NCBI GenBank assembly: GCA_046290575.1
Contig: JBKAGX010000003.1
Span: 245,580-309,579, forward strand
DNA from: JANQQJ01 sp046290575
GTDB lineage: Bacteria; Pseudomonadota; Alphaproteobacteria; SMXS01
DNA length: 64,000 nt
Direction of reading: 5' to 3'
Part shown: positions 58,960-64,000 of the stretch, one piece after another
Position numbering within the stretch: the stretch's first letter is position 1
Layout: every line of letters begins with the position of its first letter
Notes under the pieces: model-generated
Database searches by the model: none
Told to the model about the DNA's origin: nothing
What the model saw: only the letters and a program-made list of their open reading frames with translations
Position numbers and translations under genes: made by a program

Positions 58960-59070
58960 GTCATTCCCGAGGAGCCGCAGAGCGGCGATAGCGGGGATCC
59001 ATGGCTAATGCCAGGTTAGTTGGTGAAATGGATCCCCGCTCGCGCGGCAATACCGCTTGGCGGGGATGAC
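58960..59070. repeat. Palindromic intergenic repeat
   Basis: GTCATTCCCG...AGCGGGGATCCAT faces ATGGATCCCCGCT...CGGGGATGAC, with inner GCAGAGCGG/CCGCTTGGCGG. Same general family as the unit between purQ and purS, but with different inner arms. It lies between the MDR reductase gene and the ligase gene end. Confidence 0.85.
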
Positions 59071-59087
59071 AAGATTGGCGCATATGA

Positions 59088-60707
59088 TCATGCCGTCGGC
59101 AGTTTGTAGTCGTGAAAGGTGTCGCGCAGGCTGTTCTTCTGCACCTTGCCGGTGGCCGTGTGCGGCAGTTCATCGACAAACACAATGTCGTCCGGCAGCC
59201 ACCATTTGACGACGTGTCCGGCCAGATAGTCGATCACGTCCTGCTTCTCGGGGGGATCACCTTTCGGCACCAGCACCAGTAGCGGGCGTTCATCCCATTT
59301 GGGATGATAGACGCCGATGACGGCGGCTTCCGCGACAGATGGGTGGCCCATGGCGGCGTTCTCCAGATCGATCGAGCTGATCCACTCGCCACCGGACTTG
59401 ATGACGTCTTTGGCGCGGTCGGTGATCTGCATGAAGCCTTCCGGGTCGATGGTGGCGACGTCGCCCGTGTCGAACCAACCGGCCTCGTCAATCGGCGTAT
59501 CGTCCCGCTTGAAATAGCCGGAGGTGATCCAGGGGCCGCGCACCTGCAGCAGCCCGAACGCTTTGCCATCCCAGGGAAGCTCTTCGCCCGCATCATTTAC
59601 GATGCGCATCTCGACGCCGACAATACCGCGGCCCTGTTTCAGCAGCATATCGAGTTGGTCCTTGTCGGGCAGGTCCATCATCGAGGCTTTCAGTTTGCCG
59701 ACAGTGCCCAGCGGACTCATTTCCGTCATGCCCCAGCCCTGGGCAACTTCGACGCCGAGGGCGTGAAAGCGCTCGAACATGCTGCGTGGTGGGGCGGTAC
59801 CCCCGACGACGATCCGCTCTAACGATCCCGCTCCCTCATTGGTGCCTTCGACCTGATTGAGGTAGTCGAGCCAGATCGTCGGTACAGCGCAGGCCTTGGT
59901 GACGTTTTCCTGTTCGATCAGTGTTTTGATATGCGCACCGGACACATCACGGCCTGGCAGGATCAGGTTGGCGCCCACCGCAGGCGCGCAATAGGGAATC
60001 CCCCAGCTGTTGGCGTGGAACATCGGCGCGATGGGCAGGATGACATCGGCTTCACAGAAGGCATGAACGTCCGCCATGCAGGCGGTGATGGTGTGAATAT
60101 AGGTTGACCGGTGGGCATAGAGCACGCCCTTGGGGTCGCCCGTTGTGCCGGATGTGTAGCAGAGCGACGAAGCCATGTTTTCGTCGAACACCGGCCAGTC
60201 GAAGTCCTCGTCCTGTCCGGCCAGAAGGTCCTCATAGCAAAGCACGTTGGGCAGGGAGGAGACCGGCATGTTGCCTGCATCGGTCATCACCACAATGGCC
60301 TCGACAGAGCTCAGGTCAGGCATCAGCCGTTCCACCAGCTCCAGAAATGTGGTGTCGACGAACAAAAACCGGTCTTCGGCATGGTTGATGATGTAGGTCA
60401 GCTGTTCATCGAACAGGCGGGGATTGACCGTATGGCAAATAGCACCGATGCCGGGCACACCATAGAACAGCTCAAAGTGTCGATAGGTGTTCCAGGCCAG
60501 GGTGCCGACCCGGTCACCCTGGTTGACGCCCAGTGCGAGCAGCGCCCTGGCCAGCTTTTTCGTGCGGACCAGGCAGTCCGCATAGGTGTAGCGATGTGTG
60601 CCACCCTCGATCGGGCAGGAGACGATCTCCTTGTTCGGGTGGTTCAGCGCTGCGTGTTCCAGCAATGTCGTAATCAGCAGAGGCTTCTGCTGCATCAGTC
60701 CAAGCAT
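59088..60707 (-). CDS. Acyl-CoA synthetase (AMP-forming, FadD/AlkK-like)
   Basis: 539 residues. Activates a fatty or aromatic acid to its CoA thioester. Motif SLCYTSGTTGDPKGVLYAH (P-loop-like A3), GWGMTEMSP (A5), WFDTGDVATIDPEG (A7/A8) and the C-terminal TATGKVQKNSLR with the catalytic Lys. Similar to medium-chain AlkK-type ligases. ATG choice between 60707 and 60695. Six bases after the stop of the AbfD-fold gene, so cotranscribed with it. Confidence 0.93.
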   Translation of the reverse strand: MLGLMQQKPLLITTLLEHAALNHPNKEIVSCPIEGGTHRYTYADCLVRTKKLARALLALGVNQGDRVGTLAWNTYRHFELFYGVPGIGAICHTVNPRLFDEQLTYIINHAEDRFLFVDTTFLELVERLMPDLSSVEAIVVMTDAGNMPVSSLPNVLCYEDLLAGQDEDFDWPVFDENMASSLCYTSGTTGDPKGVLYAHRSTYIHTITACMADVHAFCEADVILPIAPMFHANSWGIPYCAPAVGANLILPGRDVSGAHIKTLIEQENVTKACAVPTIWLDYLNQVEGTNEGAGSLERIVVGGTAPPRSMFERFHALGVEVAQGWGMTEMSPLGTVGKLKASMMDLPDKDQLDMLLKQGRGIVGVEMRIVNDAGEELPWDGKAFGLLQVRGPWITSGYFKRDDTPIDEAGWFDTGDVATIDPEGFMQITDRAKDVIKSGGEWISSIDLENAAMGHPSVAEAAVIGVYHPKWDERPLLVLVPKGDPPEKQDVIDYLAGHVVKWWLPDDIVFVDELPHTATGKVQKNSLRDTFHDYKLPTA

Positions 60708-60713
60708 CTCGGG

Positions 60714-62114
60714 TTACTCCGCTGCCGCCGCGATTGAAGGGTCGTCTATCTGAGCCGCTTCCAGCGCCATTCGTTTAGCCCGGTCGAGGTCGTAATGCGC
60801 GCGGGTGACGATCCGCTGGGCATAGAGGCCGCCGCCGGCCTGCACATTGGTCACGGCGCGATATCCACCATAGGAATCCGCCGTCAGGTCGCGAATCGCA
60901 TGGAACAGCCGCGAGCGATAGAATCCGTCGACCGATTGTTTGGTGCCCATATATTTGCGGATCAGGTGGCCGGTCTCGTCGTTTTCCAGATCGCGGATCG
61001 AGGGCGCGGTCAGGATCGACCCACCGGCAATGTCATGCAGGTGTCGCACCATCAGCCCGTAATTGGCAGCGCCATGATATTTGCCCGCATTGGTGTACAG
61101 CTCGCTGGGGAAGGCGGCCCCATCCTCGGTGACGTCGCAATGGGCGATGGCGGCTTCCAGCGAAGCCCGGACCAGCGTCGCATGGATGATCATCTCGGAG
61201 ATCTTTTCCTTGATATGTCCGACGCGGTCCAGCCCGTTGGCCTCCGCAATTAGCTGCGCGAATCCGACCAGAAGATCGGCGCCATCGGCCATGGAGGCCA
61301 GCCCGCCCAGCCGCTCCCAAAGGCCCAGAGAATGGGCGAAGACGGCGGCATATTCGGCTTCACCATCCAGGAATATCCGGTCATGGGGGACAAAGACATT
61401 GTCAAAGATAACAAAGCCTTCGGGCACCGCCTTGCCGCCGGATATCGGAAAATCCCGCACCTCCTCATGCCGTGTGGCATAGGTGGTGTTGACGATTTTC
61501 ACCCCCGGCGCATCCACCGGCACGGCGCAGGCGATGGCGAATTCCTCTTCGCCCGGTTTCATGGATTTCGTCGGGATCGTCATCAGCTCGTGGCACATGG
61601 CCGCGCAGGAAATATGCAGCTTCGCACCCCGGATCACGACGCCGTCGTCGCGCCGCTCGACCACATGGACATAGGCATCCGGGTCATCCTGCGCGCCGGG
61701 TTTCTTGCCCCGGTCGCCCTTGGCGTCGGTGATGCATTCGACGACGCGCAAATCGTTTTCCTGCACATATTTGACGTAGTTCTGGATGGCTTCTTTGCCT
61801 TGCGGCCGCTTTTCGGCGATGCGGTCAGCCGCGGTCAGCAGGGTCATGATCGACGCGTAGGTCACATGGGTCAGCAGGTCGACCTCATGGTGCATGTCGA
61901 CCCGCTCGCGCAACTCGTCAATCGTGCCAGGCACGGTGAAATAGTCGCTGATGGCGCCAGGTTCTGACTTATAGAATCGGTCATAGCTGGCTGCGCAGGC
62001 ATCGACCATCTGGCCAAGGATCGGATGGTTCGGCAGATCCGTGATCCGCTCGCCCTCGAAATACACCGCCCGGTCGTCGCTCAGCGACGCCCGGTATTGA
62101 TCGCCGGTCATCAT
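60714..62114 (-). CDS. HpaB/4-hydroxybutyryl-CoA dehydratase-fold protein lacking the Fe-S ligands
   Basis: 466 residues. Acyl-CoA-dehydrogenase-like fold of the 4-hydroxyphenylacetate hydroxylase and AbfD families: YVQENDLRVVECITDAKGD, PDAYVHVVERRDDGVVIRGAKLHIS, VIFDNVFVPHDRIFLDGE, RHLHDIAGGSILTAPS. The AbfD cluster ligands (two Cys before the KYVQEND helix, a His and Cys in the GYHRQSYGGCK region) are not present; the counterpart reads LGLWERLGGLAS. So it is either a flavin monooxygenase of the HpaB kind or a cluster-free dehydratase/isomerase. Cotranscribed with an acyl-CoA ligase. Confidence 0.82.
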   Translation of the reverse strand: MMTGDQYRASLSDDRAVYFEGERITDLPNHPILGQMVDACAASYDRFYKSEPGAISDYFTVPGTIDELRERVDMHHEVDLLTHVTYASIMTLLTAADRIAEKRPQGKEAIQNYVKYVQENDLRVVECITDAKGDRGKKPGAQDDPDAYVHVVERRDDGVVIRGAKLHISCAAMCHELMTIPTKSMKPGEEEFAIACAVPVDAPGVKIVNTTYATRHEEVRDFPISGGKAVPEGFVIFDNVFVPHDRIFLDGEAEYAAVFAHSLGLWERLGGLASMADGADLLVGFAQLIAEANGLDRVGHIKEKISEMIIHATLVRASLEAAIAHCDVTEDGAAFPSELYTNAGKYHGAANYGLMVRHLHDIAGGSILTAPSIRDLENDETGHLIRKYMGTKQSVDGFYRSRLFHAIRDLTADSYGGYRAVTNVQAGGGLYAQRIVTRAHYDLDRAKRMALEAAQIDDPSIAAAAE

Positions 62115-62188
62115 GGATCAACGTCTCCTGTCTTCCCCATCTCCCCGTGGGAAGGAAACCGTGGCAGGAAGCGACCAATCTGTCTAGC

Positions 62189-62743
62189 CTAGGAAGCCCT
62201 GAAATGCTGCCATGCTTTTCGTGTCAGTTCCCATATCTCCTTTTCGGTATAGGCCGGGTCGACATAGTCGCCCGGCTCGATGCGCAGCAACCGGGCACCG
62301 GCTTTCTCCTTGATGCGGCGGGACCGGTCATTGCCCTTGGCATTGGCTAGGATCATCGCGTCAAAGCCCAGGGCGTCGAAGGCATGGTCCATTACGGGCA
62401 CCAGCGCTTCACTCATGTAGCCCTTGCCCCAGAAGTTTCGGCCCAGCCAAAAGCCCCGGTTCTCCGGTGTGCCGGGCCGCCAGAGATCGATTGCGCCAAT
62501 AAGACCGGCGGGACCATCTTTCAGGTGTATGCCCCACACCCAACGCCCATTGCCCTGGTTGGGCAAAATTACATTGCCGATGAAATCGGGAACCCCGCCG
62601 TCCGGGTAGGGCCAGGGAACCACGGAGGCCAAGTGGCGGATCACTTCATAATCGACAAAATGCGTTGTGTAGCTCGGTGCGTCTTTCTTGGTGACGCCCT
62701 TGAGGATCAGTCGCTGCGTTTCGAATGTTGGAATGACGGCCAT
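62189..62743 (-). CDS. GNAT N-acetyltransferase (RimJ/RimL type)
   Basis: 184 residues from the ATG at 62743; a 16-codon extension is less likely. Acetyl-CoA-dependent N-acetyltransferase of the RimJ/L group: ETQRLILKGVTKKDAP, GFWLGRNFWGKGYMSEAL (beta4-beta5 with the acetyl-CoA loop) and NDRSRRIKEKAGARLL. Substrate may be a ribosomal protein N-terminus or a small molecule; unknown. Upstream region is short and shows no clear promoter. Confidence 0.85.
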   Translation of the reverse strand: MAVIPTFETQRLILKGVTKKDAPSYTTHFVDYEVIRHLASVVPWPYPDGGVPDFIGNVILPNQGNGRWVWGIHLKDGPAGLIGAIDLWRPGTPENRGFWLGRNFWGKGYMSEALVPVMDHAFDALGFDAMILANAKGNDRSRRIKEKAGARLLRIEPGDYVDPAYTEKEIWELTRKAWQHFRAS

Positions 62744-62905
62744 GGCCCAGTGATTTTCACATTCTCTGCGGGTTTTCTCGACTAAAACCACTATCTATTG
62801 CGGTGCAGCAGGTGCGTCCGTACAATGCCGCCGAAGCGTACGGGCCATGGCTGCATGATATTGAAGCGCTGTGGGAAAACAGGTTTTGTCCCTAGAGAGG
62901 GCTGA

Positions 62906-63847
62906 ATGAAAGTTCTACTGGCACAGCCTCGCGGTTTTTGCGCGGGCGTTGAACGGGCTATTGAAATTGTCGAGCGGGCATTGGTCAAATATGGCCCGCC
63001 CGTCTATGTGCGGCACGAGATCGTGCATAACCGCCGGGTGGTGGAAGATCTGCGCGCCAAGGGCGCCGTCTTCGTGGATGAAGTGGACGAGATTCCCGCA
63101 GGCGCCATCACGGTTTTTTCAGCTCATGGCGTGGCCCGCAAGGTGGAGACCGATGCCGATGACAGGGGTCTGGAAGTCATCGACGCCACCTGCCCGCTGG
63201 TGGCCAAGGTGCATATGGAAGGCCAGCGTTATGCCCGCAAGGGCCATGACGTGATCCTGATCGGCCATGAAGGCCATGCCGAGGTCGAGGGCACGGTGGG
63301 GCAGATCGACGGGACCGTGCATCTGATCGGCACGGTTGAGGATGTCGCCGATCTCGAGGTGCATGATCCCGAAAAACTGGCCTATGTTACCCAGACGACG
63401 CTTTCGGTCGACGATACGCGGGCGATCATCTCGGCGCTGCAGGAGCGGTTTCCGGAGATTAAGGGCCCCGGTGAGAAGGATATCTGTTATGCGACGCAGA
63501 ACCGTCAGGAGGCGGTGCGTGATCTGGCCCAGCAGGCTGATCTGCTGTTGGTGATCGGTGCGCAGAACAGTTCCAACTCCAACCGTCTGCGCGAAATTGG
63601 TGAAGAACTGGAAATTCCCAGCTATCTGATTGATGACGCGGACTCGCTCGACCCCGCCTGGTTGGCCGGCAGGGAAAAAATCGGTGTCACTGCGGGCGCC
63701 TCGGCGCCGGAAGCACTGGTTGATGAGCTTCTGGCCCGGCTCAAGGAACTTGGCGCGGAGGAAGTCGTGCCGCTTGCCGGATTAATCGAGGACGTCGTGT
63801 TCAAGCTGCCGTCCCAGGTCCGGCATGTCGAACGGCCTGCAGCCTAG
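62906..63847 (+). CDS. ispH: HMBPP reductase (isoprenoid MEP pathway, last step)
   Basis: 313 residues. Reduces HMBPP to IPP and DMAPP with a [4Fe-4S] cluster. All three cluster cysteines are seen: Cys12 (PRGFCAGVERAI), Cys96 (DATCPLVAK) and Cys194 (KDICYATQNR). NRRVVEDLRAKGAVFVDEV and SSNSNRLREIGEE are diagnostic. GAGAGGGCTGA ribosome site. Followed 47 bases later by hpnH, so isoprenoid supply is linked to hopanoid synthesis in this locus. Confidence 0.97.
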   Translation: MKVLLAQPRGFCAGVERAIEIVERALVKYGPPVYVRHEIVHNRRVVEDLRAKGAVFVDEVDEIPAGAITVFSAHGVARKVETDADDRGLEVIDATCPLVAKVHMEGQRYARKGHDVILIGHEGHAEVEGTVGQIDGTVHLIGTVEDVADLEVHDPEKLAYVTQTTLSVDDTRAIISALQERFPEIKGPGEKDICYATQNRQEAVRDLAQQADLLLVIGAQNSSNSNRLREIGEELEIPSYLIDDADSLDPAWLAGREKIGVTAGASAPEALVDELLARLKELGAEEVVPLAGLIEDVVFKLPSQVRHVERPAA

Positions 63848-63894
63848 TGGTCTACAGACCCTGGACCAGCCGTTAAGACTCGAAAGGAAATATC

Positions 63895-64000
63895 GTGAGT
63901 GTTCCCCTGATCCAACAGGTTCGTGTTGGAAGCTACATCATGAAGCAGAAGTTGATGGGCAAGAAGCGCTACCCGCTTGTGCTGATGCTGGAACCGCTTT
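63895..64000 (+). CDS. hpnH: Adenosylhopene transferase HpnH, N-terminal part (truncated by window edge)
   Basis: GTG start at 63895 with GAAAGGAAA upstream. The 35 residues visible begin SVPLIQQVRVGSYIMKQ and continue to YPLVLMLEPL, which is the near-invariant start of HpnH, just before the radical-SAM CxxxCxxC motif that lies outside the window. HpnH adds adenosine to diploptene in C35 hopanoid synthesis. Confidence is limited only by the short length. Confidence 0.85.
   Translation, partial: MSVPLIQQVRVGSYIMKQKLMGKKRYPLVLMLEPL

Noticed and set aside
1..64000. CRISPR array or insertion sequence
   Set aside because: No direct repeats with regular spacers, no transposase or integrase, and no terminal inverted repeats with target duplication were found; the repeats present are palindromic intergenic elements.

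Overview
The window comes from an alphaproteobacterial chromosome that I cannot place to genus. Support comes from a DUF1476 F1-ATPase inhibitor (zeta) gene, a DUF3126 gene, split purS/purQ/purL genes next to bolA and a CGFS glutaredoxin, a class I PHA synthase, ispH followed by hpnH (hopanoid synthesis), and high-GC coding throughout. I saw no insertion sequence, prophage, integrase, rRNA gene or CRISPR array. Short palindromic intergenic repeats of several families are frequent.

Layout. 0-3.6 kb: end of an assimilatory sulfite/nitrite reductase operon (cysI-DUF934), a TrmJ-type RNA methylase, an ABM-fold protein and rpsD with a clear promoter, a terminator-like leader hairpin and a terminator. 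3.7-12.6 kb: a Tat-exported PhoX-type lipoprotein, then the purine block on the minus strand (purC-purS-purQ-purL-bolA-grxD), with DUF1476 and purB beside it. 12.8-13 kb: a 50-residue Flp-type pilin missing from ordinary ORF lists. 13.2-20.4 kb: an acyl-CoA catabolic block (MaoC-like, enoyl-CoA hydratase, three acyl-CoA dehydrogenases, a sulfotransferase, two small dimeric-barrel proteins). 20.6-22.8 kb: a type III glutamine synthetase with a sigma54-like promoter. 22.9-35 kb: P450, TetR with palindromic operators, redox enzymes, a serine hydrolase, AtuA-like protein, radC, map, sfsA.

35-48.8 kb: a VWA lipoprotein, a YdjM-like membrane protein, a CinA N-domain protein, tRNA-Leu(UAA), a phaC-phaZ-HerA-like ATPase operon, an RND/MMPL exporter with a thioesterase, a Crp/Fnr regulator, and an unannotated structured-RNA candidate ending in an orphan terminator. 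49-53.2 kb: three consecutive Rieske oxygenase alpha subunits, the last two a recent tandem duplication. 53.4-57.2 kb: an acyl-CoA dehydrogenase and an APH-type kinase that look like the two halves of mammalian ACAD10/ACAD11, with an LLM flavoenzyme and a DUF6817 protein. 57.2-62.7 kb: a second sulfotransferase, an MDR reductase, an acyl-CoA ligase, an HpaB/4-hydroxybutyryl-CoA-dehydratase-fold protein and a GNAT. 62.9-64 kb: ispH and the start of hpnH.

Taken together the accessory parts look like oxidative degradation of lipids, terpenoids or steroid-like compounds: Rieske and P450 oxygenases for activation, CoA ligase, several dehydrogenase/hydratase sets for beta-oxidation, and a probable gamma-hydroxyacyl-CoA phosphorylation route. 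Carbon storage as PHA and hopanoid membranes sit beside it. All calls are from reading the sequence and family knowledge; no database search was run.
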